Shown: positions 8,427 through 17,739 of the stretch, piece by piece
How the letters are laid out: every line of letters starts with the position of its first letter
Numbering within the stretch: the first letter of the stretch is position 1
Origin: Alphaproteobacteria bacterium
Lineage (GTDB): Bacteria; Pseudomonadota; Alphaproteobacteria; UBA2966
NCBI GenBank assembly: GCA_030740435.1
Contig: JASLXG010000145.1
Span: forward strand, 1-38,174
Direction of reading: 5' to 3'
DNA: 38,174 nucleotides
Notes under the pieces: generated by a model
What the model saw: only the letters and a program-made list of their open reading frames with translations
Told to the model about the DNA's origin: nothing
The model's database searches: none
Position numbers and translations under genes: made by a program

Positions 8427-8902
8427 GCGCGATCAATGAGGGCTGGGACGATCGCCAGGCTGTCGAAAACGAGCAGTTCGTCACCATCACCATCGCCGAC
8501 CAACTCTTCGGCATTCCGGTGCTGACGGTTCACGACGTCCTGGTGGCTCAGAAAATTACGCCAATTCCGCTGGCCCCGCCGGAAGTTGCAGGAGCGCTCA
8601 ACCTGCGCGGACGCATCGTTACCGCTATCGATGTTCGGCGGGCCTTGGGTCTCATGCCGCGCGAGGGTGACGATCCGGGCATGTATGTGGTGGTTGAGCA
8701 CGGCGAGGAATTGTACAGCTTGATTGTCGATACCGTCGGTGAAGTCATGGACTTGCCCTCCGACGCCTACGAGCGTCCACCGACGACGCTCGAGGTGCGC
8801 TGGCGCGACGTGACAATGGGGATTTATCGGCTAGAGGGTCAGCTTTTGCTGGTTCTCGACGTTGAACCGCTGCTGGATTTTGATAAAGCCAACGCCGCTT
8901 GA
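8423..8902 (+). CDS. cheW: Chemotaxis coupling protein CheW
   Basis: Adaptor that couples chemoreceptors to CheA. The 159-aa protein is a single CheW (SH3-like) domain: FVTITIADQLFGIPV at the first strands, the conserved GALNLRGRIVTAIDVRRALGL segment, and a C-terminal MGIYRLEGQLLLVLDVEPLL. The start overlaps the cheA stop (ATGA), so the two are translationally coupled. Length and layout are normal for the family. Confidence 0.93.
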   Translation: MSAINEGWDDRQAVENEQFVTITIADQLFGIPVLTVHDVLVAQKITPIPLAPPEVAGALNLRGRIVTAIDVRRALGLMPREGDDPGMYVVVEHGEELYSLIVDTVGEVMDLPSDAYERPPTTLEVRWRDVTMGIYRLEGQLLLVLDVEPLLDFDKANAA

Positions 8903-9010
8903 AGCCGGGTAAGATGGCATTCCAAGCCACCGGCCGAGGCACAGGCTCGGGGCCTGGCGAATTTAGGCTTTGTGCCCTCTGGTGAATGGCCGCGGATCGG
9001 AGAACAGTTG

Positions 9011-9376
9011 ATGAAGTCCTGTCTGGTCGTCGATGATTCAAAGGTTATTCGCATGGTTGCCCGGCGCATCCTGGAAGGGCTGGACTTCGAGGTCGACGAG
9101 GCCGCTGATGGCAAGGAGGCGCTGGATGCCTGCCTGCGCAAGATGCCGGACGCGGTGTTGCTGGATTGGAACATGCTGGTGATGAGCGGCATCGAGTACC
9201 TTCGCGAATTGCGCAAGAGCGAAGGTGGCGATCATCCGATTGTGGTCTTTTGCACCACGGAGAATGACCTCGATCATATACGCGAGGCCATGGAAGCGGG
9301 GGCGAACGAGTACATCATGAAGCCCTTCGACAGCGACATCCTTGAAGCCAAGTTCGCGCAGGTTGGTATTCTCTAG
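9011..9376 (+). CDS. cheY: Chemotaxis response regulator CheY
   Basis: Single-domain receiver of 121 aa that, when phosphorylated by CheA, would bind the flagellar switch. Visible receiver residues are the acidic pair in VVDDS, the phospho-acceptor Asp in VLLDWNM, a Thr in FCTTEND and the invariant Lys in YIMKPFD. The start MKSCLVVDDSK was chosen because it abuts the first beta strand and has GGAG about 8 nt upstream; an in-frame ATG at 8972 would add unrelated residues. It lies in the che operon between cheW and cheB. Confidence 0.93.
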   Translation: MKSCLVVDDSKVIRMVARRILEGLDFEVDEAADGKEALDACLRKMPDAVLLDWNMLVMSGIEYLRELRKSEGGDHPIVVFCTTENDLDHIREAMEAGANEYIMKPFDSDILEAKFAQVGIL

Positions 9377-9405
9377 TTTTTCCAGGGTAGGGGCCGCAAG
9401 GACTA

Positions 9406-10581
9406 ATGACGACGGAGGGTGCGCCAGGCGCGACCAACGCGAAGTCAGGCCCAGCCGGACCGCTGCGGGTCATGGTGGTCGACGATTCAGCCATTATCAG
9501 AGGCTTGATCGCCCGCAGTCTGGAAGCCGATTCCGAGATCGAAGTGGTGTCGTCGGTGAGCAACGGCGAACTGGCGGTCAAGGCCGCGGCACGCCACCAA
9601 CTCGACGTCGTGGTGCTCGACATCGAGATGCCGGTCATGGACGGCTTGACGGCGCTGCCCAAGCTGCTTGAGATCGACCCCGGTTTGCAAATCATCATGG
9701 CCTCGACGCTGACGCTGAGGAACGCCGACATCAGCATGAAGGCGTTGTCCATGGGCGCCGCCGATTATGTTCCCAAGCCCTCGTCGACCTCTGGCGCTCA
9801 CGGCGCCAGCGAATTTCGCCGCGATCTGACCGAGAAGGTCAAGGCGCTGGGGCTGGTGGCACGGCAGAAAATCGGCGCCGAGGCGCCCAGCAGACGTACT
9901 GATCCGGCCCAAATTCGTGGTCGCACGGCAATCTCGGCGCCGCCCTTGGTGAAGGCACCGGCGGCGAAGATCCCACTCAGGCAGGCGGTCACGACACTGC
10001 GCCCCGAGATCATCCTCATCGGCAGCTCCACCGGCGGCCCCCAGGCGCTGTTCACGGTCTTCGAGCATCTGCGCGACCGTCTCGAGGTGCCCATCCTCAT
10101 CACCCAGCACATGCCGCCCACCTTCACCACCATTTTGGCCGAGCACCTCAACCGACTGGTCGAAGGCCGCTGTGCCGAGGGCGTCGATGGCGAGCCCGTG
10201 CAAAAGGAGCGCATCTACCTGGCGCCCGGCGATCACCACATGGTGCTGGCGGAAGAGGAGGGCCGCAAGATCATTCGCATCAACCAGGATCCGCCGGAGA
10301 ATTTCTGCCGTCCCGCCGTCGATCCGATGTTCCGCAGCGTGGCCGCCCTATATGGCTCCCGCGTGCTGGCCGTGGTGCTTACCGGCATGGGTTCCGACGG
10401 CCTCAGGGGGGGGCGGGAGATCATCGAAAGCGGTGGCGTGATGATCGCCCAGGACGAGGCCTCCAGCGTTGTCTGGGGAATGCCCGGTGCCGTGGCGACG
10501 GACGGCCTGTGCAGCGCGGTATTGCCGCTACCGGAGATCGGGCCGGCCATCATGCGCAAGGCCGCGGGAGGGCGCTCGTGA
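9406..10581 (+). CDS. cheB: Chemotaxis protein-glutamate methylesterase/deamidase CheB
   Basis: Removes methyl groups from (and deamidates) chemoreceptors for adaptation; activated by CheA phosphorylation. The 391-aa protein has an N-terminal receiver (VMVVDDSAIIRG, VVLDIEMPVMDG, YVPKP), a linker of about 50 residues, and the C-terminal esterase domain. The catalytic triad is visible as Ser in GSSTGGP, His in TQHMP and Asp in TGMGSDG. AAGGA precedes the ATG. The stop overlaps the cheR start (GTGA). Confidence 0.95.
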   Translation: MTTEGAPGATNAKSGPAGPLRVMVVDDSAIIRGLIARSLEADSEIEVVSSVSNGELAVKAAARHQLDVVVLDIEMPVMDGLTALPKLLEIDPGLQIIMASTLTLRNADISMKALSMGAADYVPKPSSTSGAHGASEFRRDLTEKVKALGLVARQKIGAEAPSRRTDPAQIRGRTAISAPPLVKAPAAKIPLRQAVTTLRPEIILIGSSTGGPQALFTVFEHLRDRLEVPILITQHMPPTFTTILAEHLNRLVEGRCAEGVDGEPVQKERIYLAPGDHHMVLAEEEGRKIIRINQDPPENFCRPAVDPMFRSVAALYGSRVLAVVLTGMGSDGLRGGREIIESGGVMIAQDEASSVVWGMPGAVATDGLCSAVLPLPEIGPAIMRKAAGGRS

Positions 10582-11390
10582 GGGACGCTGACTTCGAGGT
10601 GCTGGCCAAGCTGCTCGCGGAGCGATCGGGCTTGGTGCTGACCGGCGACAAGACCTACCTGTTGGAAAGCAGGTTGACGCCGGTGGCACGCAAGCGTGAC
10701 CTCGAAAACCTCGACAAGCTGGTTGAAGAGGTGCGGATGCGTCCCACGGAGGCGCTGCTGCACGAAATCACGGAAGCGATGACGACGAACGAGACGTTTT
10801 TCTTCCGTGACAACACGCCCTTTGACATGTTCCGCGAAAACACGCTGCCCTTGCTGCTGGAGACCCGGGCCTCGGCCAAGCACATACGCATCTGGTGCGC
10901 CGCCGCTTCGACCGGGCAGGAGCCCTATTCGATCGCCATGATGCTCAAAGAGGAAGCGGCCAAGATACCGGGCTGGCGCGTCGACATCCTGGGCACCGAC
11001 ATCTCACCCACGGTGCTGGAAAAGGCCAAGGCCGGTCTCTATTCCCAGTTCGAGGTGCAGCGGGGCCTGCCCATTCAGTTGCTGGTCAAGAATTTCCAGC
11101 AGGTCAATGAAATGTGGCAGATCGACAGTGCCATCCGGGCCATGGTCAGGTACCAGGAATGCAACCTGCTCGAAGACATCACCAGGCTTGGTCAGTTCGA
11201 CGTGGTGTTCTGCCGCAACGTGCTGATCTATTTCGATCAGGAAACCAAGGGGCGGGTTCTTGCCAACGTCGCCAAGATGCTGACCCCCGAGGGCGTGCTC
11301 TTCCTTGGCGGTGCCGAGACGGTGCTGGGCATTTCCGACAAGTTCAAACCGCTGCCGGGACAGCGCGGCGTCTACGGCGTGGTGACTTGA
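10578..11390 (+). CDS. cheR: Chemotaxis protein methyltransferase CheR
   Basis: SAM-dependent O-methyltransferase acting on receptor glutamates, paired with CheB for adaptation. The 270-aa protein has the N-terminal helical domain followed by the MTTNETFFFRD motif, the SAM-binding IWCAAASTGQEPYS, ILGTDIS, and FDVVFCRNVLIYFD. The GTG start at 10578 overlaps the cheB stop by 4 bp and has GGGAGGG upstream; an ATG at 10509 in the same frame lies wholly inside cheB and encodes unrelated residues. Last gene of the che operon; no cheD, cheX or cheZ and no receptor gene is present. Confidence 0.94.
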   Translation: MRDADFEVLAKLLAERSGLVLTGDKTYLLESRLTPVARKRDLENLDKLVEEVRMRPTEALLHEITEAMTTNETFFFRDNTPFDMFRENTLPLLLETRASAKHIRIWCAAASTGQEPYSIAMMLKEEAAKIPGWRVDILGTDISPTVLEKAKAGLYSQFEVQRGLPIQLLVKNFQQVNEMWQIDSAIRAMVRYQECNLLEDITRLGQFDVVFCRNVLIYFDQETKGRVLANVAKMLTPEGVLFLGGAETVLGISDKFKPLPGQRGVYGVVT

Positions 11391-11422
11391 GGAGCCGTCG
11401 CACAACGACATTTTTGTAAATT

Positions 11423-11536
11423 GTCATTCCCGCGCAGGCGGGAACCCAGGTTTTGTTCCTTATTTTTTCTGTCGCCGCGTGGCCGCCAAATCGAAAAACC
11501 TAAATACACCTGGGTTCCCGCTTTCGCGGGGATGAC
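11423..11536. repeat. Long inverted-repeat (REP/MITE-like) element between cheR and ctrA
   Basis: Two arms of about 28 bp (11423-11450 and 11508-11536) are near-perfect reverse complements; each arm also contains its own small palindrome (ttcccgcgcaggcgggaa; ttcccgctttcgcggggat). The 57-bp centre is AT-richer. The arm type gtcattcccgc...gcggg is a widespread proteobacterial intergenic repeat. It sits between the convergent stops of cheR and ctrA and could terminate both transcripts. Confidence 0.8.
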
Positions 11537-11552
11537 GCTGGGTTGCGTTCCC

Positions 11553-12251
11553 TCAGGCCGCGCCCTTGGCGTCCTCGATCGGGTCGCGCAGCACGTAGCC
11601 CCGGCCCCAGACGGTCTTGATGTAATTGTCGCCACCGGTGGCTGTGGCGATTTTCTTGCGCAGTTTGCAGACGAAAACGTCGATGATCTTGAGCTCGGGC
11701 TCGTCCATACCGCCGTAGAGGTGATTGAGGAACATTTCCTTGGTCAGCGTCGTGCCTTTGCGCAGCGACAGCAGCTCGAGGATGCCGTATTCCTTGCCCG
11801 TCAGATGCAGCGGCTGGCTTTCGATCTCGACCGCCCGGGTGTCCAGGTTGACGGTCAATTTGCCGGTGCCGATGATCGACTGGGCGTGGCCCTTCGAGCG
11901 CCGCACGATGGCGTTGATGCGGGCCACCAGTTCGCTCTTGTTGAAGGGTTTGGTGAGGTAGTCATCGGCACCGAAGACCAGGCCTTTGACCTTGTCGTCG
12001 GGCTCCGACATGCCGGAGAGGATCAAGATCGGCGTCTCGATCTTCGACAATCTCAGCTTCTTCAGAACCTCGTAGCCATGCATGTCCGGCAAATTGAGGT
12101 CGAGAATGATGATGTCGTAGTCGTAAAGCTTGCCGAGATCCAAGCCCTCTTCGCCAAGATCCGTCGTATAGACGTTGTAACCTTCGCCCTTGAGCATCAT
12201 CTCGATGCCTTGGGCGGTGGCAGCATCGTCTTCCACTAGCAGCACACGCAT
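11553..12251 (-). CDS. ctrA: Cell-cycle response regulator CtrA
   Basis: OmpR-family master regulator of the cell cycle, motility and development in alphaproteobacteria; phosphorylated through CckA-ChpT. The 232-aa length matches Caulobacter CtrA (231 aa). The receiver starts [20 protein letters not shown] and has the phospho-acceptor at Asp51 ([19 protein letters not shown]). The C-terminal winged helix includes [20 protein letters not shown] and [12 protein letters not shown]. The protein ends in Ala-Ala, like the ClpXP-recognised tail of Caulobacter CtrA. The start has a near-ideal GGAGGAA site; a longer in-frame reading from 12287 is not needed. Possible CtrA half-sites lie upstream. Confidence 0.96.
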   Translation of the reverse strand: MRVLLVEDDAATAQGIEMMLKGEGYNVYTTDLGEEGLDLGKLYDYDIIILDLNLPDMHGYEVLKKLRLSKIETPILILSGMSEPDDKVKGLVFGADDYLTKPFNKSELVARINAIVRRSKGHAQSIIGTGKLTVNLDTRAVEIESQPLHLTGKEYGILELLSLRKGTTLTKEMFLNHLYGGMDEPELKIIDVFVCKLRKKIATATGGDNYIKTVWGRGYVLRDPIEDAKGAA

Positions 12252-12290
12252 CGCTTCCTCCATGCCGGTTGGCGAGGCTTGCGGCAAATG

Positions 12291-12320
12291 TTAACCATTT
12301 CATTACCGCAAATTCGTTAA
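12291..12320. promoter_or_regulatory. Candidate CtrA binding sites in the ctrA-fliI divergent promoter
   Basis: TTAACCAT at 12291-12298 is an exact match to the CtrA half-site motif, and a second TTAA lies in GTTAAC at 12316-12321. They sit 40-70 bp upstream of ctrA and about 120-145 bp upstream of divergent fliI. This is consistent with ctrA autoregulation and CtrA control of flagellar genes, as known in Caulobacter. Binding is inferred. Confidence 0.5.
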
Positions 12321-12437
12321 CGTGGCAACCAGTGGCGGCGCCGAAGGAGATCGGACGTGGCTTTTGCGCATTTTGCTAAGCGATTGGGAATGAAGCATTT
12401 TTGCGGTAGGGGCGATTTGGGGCTGGGAAGGTAACTC

Positions 12438-13757
12438 ATGGAAAGCGTCGTCGCCGAGATCGAGGCGCTACAGGAATTCGAGCGCTACGGGCGGGTAGTC
12501 AGCATCCAGGGCCTGTTGATCGAGGCCGTGGGCCTGCAGTCGGTGGTCAGCATCGGCTCGCGCTGCCGCATCGTCAGCCGTAGCCGTGGCGAGGTTGCCT
12601 GCGAGGTCATCGGCTTTCGCGACGACCGGGCGCTGCTCATGCCGTTTGGCTCGCTCGAGGGCGTCGGCGTCGGCTGCAAGGCGATCATCGCCGAACATGA
12701 CGCCGTGGCTTATCCCGATGTTTCCTGGCTGGGCCGCGTCGTCAATGCCATGGGCCAGCCCCTGGACGGCGGCCCGCCGCTGATGCGCGGCGGCGTCGCC
12801 TACCGCCTGCATGCCGAACCGGCACCGGCCGCCTCACGCCGCCGGGTGGGCACCAAGATCGATCTCGGCGTACGCTCGATCAACGCTTTCCTGACCTGCT
12901 GCCTGGGTCAGCGCATGGGCATCTTTTCGGGCTCCGGCATCGGCAAGTCGGTGCTGCTGTCGATGATGGCCAAATACACCAATTCCGACGTCAACGTCAT
13001 CGGCCTGATCGGCGAACGCGGACGCGAGGTGCTGGAATTCATCGAGGACGATCTGGGGCCCGAGGGCCTGGCGCGCAGCGTCGTCGTGGTCTCGACCTCG
13101 GACGAATCGGCGCTGCTGCGCCGCCAAGGCGCCCATCTCACGCTGACGCTGGCGGAGTACTTCCGTGACCGTGACAAGCATGTGCTCTGCCTCATCGACA
13201 GCATCACCCGCTTCGCCATGGCGCAGCGCGATATCGGTCTTTCGGGTGGCGAGCCGCCGACCTCGAAAGGCTACACCCCCACCGTCTTCGCCGAGTTGCC
13301 GAAGCTTCTGGAGCGCGCCGGACCGGGCACTGGCGAGGGCACCATAACCGGCCTCTTTACGGTGCTGGTCGAGGGCGACGACCACAACGAGCCGGTCTCC
13401 GACGCCGTGCGCGGCATTCTCGACGGTCACATCGTGCTCGAGCGCTCCATCGTCGAGCGCGGCCGCTATCCGCCGGTTAACGTGCTGCGCTCCATCTCGC
13501 GCTCGATGCCGGACTGCAACAGCGAGGAAGAGAACCGCCTGATCGGCCGGGCTCGTGGCATGATCTCCGTCTACGAGGACATGGCCGAGCTGATCCGCAT
13601 CGGCGCCTACCGGGCCGGCACCGACCCCAGCGTCGACGAAGCCATCGAGCACCGCGACGCCATCGAGGCCTTTCTGGGCCAGGATCGCCACGAGGGTAGC
13701 GACCTGGCCGGCGGCTATGGCGAGCTCCTGGAAATCATCGAAGACGTGCTTGACTGA
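12438..13757 (+). CDS. fliI: Flagellum-specific ATPase FliI
   Basis: ATPase of the flagellar type III export apparatus, working with FliH and FliJ at the cytoplasmic face of the basal body. The 439-aa protein has the F1-beta-like fold: N-terminal barrel, Walker A GIFSGSGIGKSVL near 170, GLIGERGREVLEFIED, Walker B HVLCLIDSITRFAMAQRDIG, and a C-terminal helical domain. GGAAGG lies about 10 nt before the ATG. fliJ follows after 20 bp, and ctrA is divergent, an arrangement seen in other alphaproteobacteria. Confidence 0.95.
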   Translation: MESVVAEIEALQEFERYGRVVSIQGLLIEAVGLQSVVSIGSRCRIVSRSRGEVACEVIGFRDDRALLMPFGSLEGVGVGCKAIIAEHDAVAYPDVSWLGRVVNAMGQPLDGGPPLMRGGVAYRLHAEPAPAASRRRVGTKIDLGVRSINAFLTCCLGQRMGIFSGSGIGKSVLLSMMAKYTNSDVNVIGLIGERGREVLEFIEDDLGPEGLARSVVVVSTSDESALLRRQGAHLTLTLAEYFRDRDKHVLCLIDSITRFAMAQRDIGLSGGEPPTSKGYTPTVFAELPKLLERAGPGTGEGTITGLFTVLVEGDDHNEPVSDAVRGILDGHIVLERSIVERGRYPPVNVLRSISRSMPDCNSEEENRLIGRARGMISVYEDMAELIRIGAYRAGTDPSVDEAIEHRDAIEAFLGQDRHEGSDLAGGYGELLEIIEDVLD

Positions 13758-13777
13758 TGCCCGGAGGCGCATAACCC

Positions 13778-14194
13778 ATGAAAGGCTTGGCCACCTTGAT
13801 CCGGGCCCAGAGCTGGCGGCTTGAGGAAATGCGCCGCAACCTGGGCGAGTTGGAGGGCATGCGGGCCGATTTCGAACGCCGGGGCGTCGAGCTCGAGCAG
13901 GAACTCAAGCGCGAGCAGGTCATGGTAGCGGCCACCGAGGAGTTCGGTTTCGCCTATAACGCCTACGCCAATGCCGTGATCAACCGCCGCCAAAACCTGG
14001 CGGGCTCGATCGCCGACGTCGATGTCGAGATCATGAAGGCCCGCGACAAGGTGCGCGAGGCCTACCAGGAACTGCGCAAGTTCGAAATCACCGAAGAGCG
14101 GGACCTGGCGCGCGCCCAGGCCGAGGAAGAACGCCGCGAACGCATTATGCTCGACGACATCGGCGTCGAGCTGCACCGGCGCAAGACGGGTTGA
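13778..14194 (+). CDS. fliJ: Flagellar export protein FliJ
   Basis: Coiled-coil component of the flagellar export ATPase complex that links FliI to the export gate. The 138-aa protein is almost entirely charged amphipathic helix (long Glu/Arg/Lys heptads across residues 10-130), as expected for FliJ. GGAGG stands just upstream and fliI precedes it by 20 bp. Sequence signatures in FliJ are weak; the call rests on length, coiled-coil composition and position after fliI. Confidence 0.87.
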   Translation: MKGLATLIRAQSWRLEEMRRNLGELEGMRADFERRGVELEQELKREQVMVAATEEFGFAYNAYANAVINRRQNLAGSIADVDVEIMKARDKVREAYQELRKFEITEERDLARAQAEEERRERIMLDDIGVELHRRKTG

Positions 14195-14242
14195 CGGGCG
14201 GCGGCGGCGCGCCGATTTCGGCGGCCGCCCCCCCCACCCCAA

Positions 14243-14303
14243 CCCTCCCCCACAAGCGGGGGAGGGCGGTTTGTTTTCTTCCCTCCCCCTTGATGGGGGA
14301 GGG
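14243..14303. repeat. Twin hairpin repeat (CCCTCCCCC/GGGGGAGGG) after fliJ
   Basis: Two successive stem-loops with identical 9-bp arms: ccctccccc at 14243-14251 with gggggaggg at 14258-14266, then 14281-14289 with 14295-14303. Their flanks are C-rich (14228-14242) and G-rich. This is a common intergenic palindromic repeat type in GC-rich alphaproteobacteria. It separates convergent fliJ and the enoyl-CoA hydratase and may act as a terminator for either. Confidence 0.75.
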
Positions 14304-14337
14304 CAGGGAGGGGGTGTTTGGTGCCTTTGGCCACCCT

Positions 14338-15147
<810 letters not shown>

Positions 15148-15308
15148 GTCGAACGATCTCCACTTCTTGCCATTTCGTTTATGGCCGCAGGGTGCCTTGT
15201 TCGAGGGCGGCGTTCAACAGGCGAACTCCCGGACCGGCTGCGATTTTGCACCCGCGCCCCGGGCAGGGTAAAAGAGGGGTGATGGCGGGGGCTAACCGGA
15301 GGAAATTT

Positions 15309-16451
15309 ATGGGACCGTTGAGTGGGGTGAAAGTCGTCGAGTTGGCCGGCATCGGGCCGGGACCGATGTGTGCCATGCTGTTGGCCGACCTGGGCGCCGA
15401 GGTCATTCGTATCGATCGGTTGGAGGATTCAGGCCTGGGCGTGGTGCGCGATGCGCGCAACGATCTACTTAACCGGGGCCGGCGCTCGGCAGCCGTCAAC
15501 CTGAAGAGCCCAGAGGGCGTCGAGACCGTGCTCAAACTGATCGAGAGCGCCGATGCCCTGGTCGAGGGCTTCCGGCCCGGTGTCATGGAGCGCCTGGGGC
15601 TGGGCCCCGAGGACTGCTTCAAACGCAATCCCAAGCTGGTCTTCGGCCGCATCACGGGCTGGGGCCAGACGGGGCCGCTGGCCCTGGCTGCCGGCCACGA
15701 CATGAACTACATAGCATTGACCGGTGCGCTGCATTCCATCGGTAGCAGGGGTGGACCGCCGGTGCCGCCACTGAACCTGGTGGGCGACTTCGGCGGCGGC
15801 GCCCTCTATATCGCCTTCGGCATCGTCTGCGGCATCGTCGAGGCCGCCAAGTCGGGCCAGGGCCAAGTCGTCGACGCCGCCATGACCGACGGCGCCTCGT
15901 CGCTGATGACGGCCATCTACGGCCTCAAGGCCCAAGGCATGTTCGGCGCCGGGCGGGGCTCCAACGTGCTCGATTCCGGGGCCCACTTCTACCAGGTCTA
16001 CGAGACCAAGGACGGCCAGTACATCTCGCTGGCGCCCATCGAGCGCAAGTTCTATGAAGAGCTCCTGGAACGCGTCGGTTTCGACAAGCAGAAGTTCGAC
16101 AATCAGTGGACGGCCGACGGCTGGCCCGCCTCCCGCGACGGCATGCAAGAGGTGTTCAAGACCAAAACCCGCGACGAATGGTGCGAGATCCTCGAGGGCA
16201 CCGACGTCTGCTTCGCTCCGGTGCTGTCGCTCGACGAGGCGCCTGAACATCCCCACAACAAGGCTCGCGAGACCTTCGTCGAGGTCGAGGGCGTGGTGCA
16301 GCCGGCCCCGGCGCCGCGCTTCAGCCGCACACCCGGCAAGATCCATCGGCCGCCGCCGGTGGCCGGCGAGCACACCGACGAGGTGCTGGCCGAATGGGGT
16401 TTCGCGGCCGACGAGCTGGGCCGGCTGCGAGAGGCCGGCGCCATCGGCTAG
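15309..16451 (+). CDS. Alpha-methylacyl-CoA racemase/CoA-transferase family III protein
   Basis: The 380-aa length and sequence fit alpha-methylacyl-CoA racemase, which inverts 2-methylacyl-CoA thioesters so that acyl-CoA dehydrogenases can act on the S form. The family N-terminus LSGVKVVELAGIGPGPMCAMLLADLGAEV is present (quoted only in part: GIGPGPMCAMLLADLGAEV). Residues matching the racemase His/Asp pair occur in GHDMNYIALTGALH and LVGDFGGGAL. GGAGGAA lies at the ideal distance before this ATG; a longer in-frame reading from 15192 is rejected. A family III CoA transferase is the alternative, but the GHDMNY motif favours the racemase. Confidence 0.85.
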   Translation: MGPLSGVKVVELAGIGPGPMCAMLLADLGAEVIRIDRLEDSGLGVVRDARNDLLNRGRRSAAVNLKSPEGVETVLKLIESADALVEGFRPGVMERLGLGPEDCFKRNPKLVFGRITGWGQTGPLALAAGHDMNYIALTGALHSIGSRGGPPVPPLNLVGDFGGGALYIAFGIVCGIVEAAKSGQGQVVDAAMTDGASSLMTAIYGLKAQGMFGAGRGSNVLDSGAHFYQVYETKDGQYISLAPIERKFYEELLERVGFDKQKFDNQWTADGWPASRDGMQEVFKTKTRDEWCEILEGTDVCFAPVLSLDEAPEHPHNKARETFVEVEGVVQPAPAPRFSRTPGKIHRPPPVAGEHTDEVLAEWGFAADELGRLREAGAIG

Positions 16452-16471
16452 GCCACGGCGGGAGATCTGGG

Positions 16472-17644
16472 TTAAAGAAACGCCGTCCCGTTAGGCAGGG
16501 GATCGAGCCCCAGATGGCCGGCGATGCTTTGGCCGATGTCGGCGAAGCTCTCGCGAATGCCGATGGGACCGGCTTTGATTCCGGGGCCGAAGGCCAGCAC
16601 CGGCACCTGTTCGCGGGTGTGGTCGCTGCCCGGCCAGGTCGGATCGCAGCCATGGTCGGCACTGATAATGGCCAGATCATCCGGTTTGAGCGCCGCTTCC
16701 AGCTCCGGTAACGCCGCATCGAAGGCCTCGAGGGCGGCGGCGTAGCCGGCCACGTCGCGGCGGTGGCCGTAGAGCGAATCGAAATCGACGAAGTTGCTGA
16801 AGATGAGATCTCCGCCGCCGTCGGTGGCTGCCGCGATGGTGGCGGCCATCAGGGCCGCGTTGCCGTGGGCCTGGACGCTGCGGCTGATGCCGCGGCCGGC
16901 GAAGATGTCCGAGACCTTGCCGATGGCGACCACCTCGCCGCCGCCATCATTGATACGATCGAGCAGCGTCGGCGCGTGCGGCGGCGTGGCAAAATCGCGG
17001 CGGTTACCGGTACGCACATAGTCGCCGGCCCGACCCACGAACGGCCGGGCGATGACCCGGCCAACCTCGTAGGCATCGACCAGCCGGCGGGCAATGGCGC
17101 AGACCTCATAAAGACGCTCGAGCCCGAAGGCCTCTTCGTGGGCGGCGATCTGGAAGACCGAATCGGCCGAGGTATAGACGATGGGCCGGCCGCTCTCGAG
17201 GTGGCTGTCCCCCAGCTCCTCGATGATCTGGGTGCCCGAGGCGTGGCGCTTTCCCAGCAGTCCCGGCAGGCCGGCCTCGGCGATCAAGGCATCGGTCAGC
17301 GCGGCCGGAAAGCAGGGCTCGGTGTCGGGAAAGTAACCCCAGTCGAAGGTCACCGGCAGGCCGGCCATTTCCCAGTGTCCGCTGGGCGTGTCCTTGCCCC
17401 GGCTTTGCTCCCGGGCCACGCCCCAAAGCGCCTGGCCGGGATCGCCGGTCACGTCGGCCAAGGGAATGCCGCTGCTGGCCTCGGCCGCCGCCGTCAGACC
17501 CAGGCGGCTGAGGTTGGGAATGGCCAGCGCGCCGGCGGCGGCGATGTGGCCCAGCGTGTCGGCGCCCTCATCGCCGAAGCGCCCGGCGTCCGGGGCGCCG
17601 CCGATGCCGAGCGAATCCATGACCAGGAGAAAGGCGCGGGGCAT
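16472..17644 (-). CDS. deoB: Phosphopentomutase
   Basis: Interconverts ribose/deoxyribose 1- and 5-phosphates in nucleoside catabolism. The 390-aa protein has the alkaline-phosphatase-superfamily metal motifs at both ends ([15 protein letters not shown] and [25 protein letters not shown], the latter near 320-345). It also has the DeoB cap-domain segment [15 protein letters not shown] and the DTPSGHWEM motif. The start [11 protein letters not shown] was chosen because AGGA lies upstream; an in-frame ATG at 17704 adds 20 unrelated residues. It converges on the AMACR-like gene with a 20-bp gap. No other nucleoside catabolic gene is adjacent. Confidence 0.95.
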   Translation of the reverse strand: MPRAFLLVMDSLGIGGAPDAGRFGDEGADTLGHIAAAGALAIPNLSRLGLTAAAEASSGIPLADVTGDPGQALWGVAREQSRGKDTPSGHWEMAGLPVTFDWGYFPDTEPCFPAALTDALIAEAGLPGLLGKRHASGTQIIEELGDSHLESGRPIVYTSADSVFQIAAHEEAFGLERLYEVCAIARRLVDAYEVGRVIARPFVGRAGDYVRTGNRRDFATPPHAPTLLDRINDGGGEVVAIGKVSDIFAGRGISRSVQAHGNAALMAATIAAATDGGGDLIFSNFVDFDSLYGHRRDVAGYAAALEAFDAALPELEAALKPDDLAIISADHGCDPTWPGSDHTREQVPVLAFGPGIKAGPIGIRESFADIGQSIAGHLGLDPLPNGTAFL

Positions 17645-17739
17645 GATGGTTCCTGCTTTCCAAGATAGGCCGATGTGGACGCCGGGCCGGGAAAACCCGA
17701 TCATGGCGCCCGACGACCCAGCATAAGGAATTCCGCGAG

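Noticed and set aside
12355-12385. Sigma-54 promoter upstream of fliI
   Set aside because: The GG and GC elements are 14 nt apart instead of the required 10.
14228-14310. CRISPR-like repeats after fliJ
   Set aside because: Two hairpins with identical arms but no spacer-repeat periodicity; typical of an intergenic palindromic repeat.
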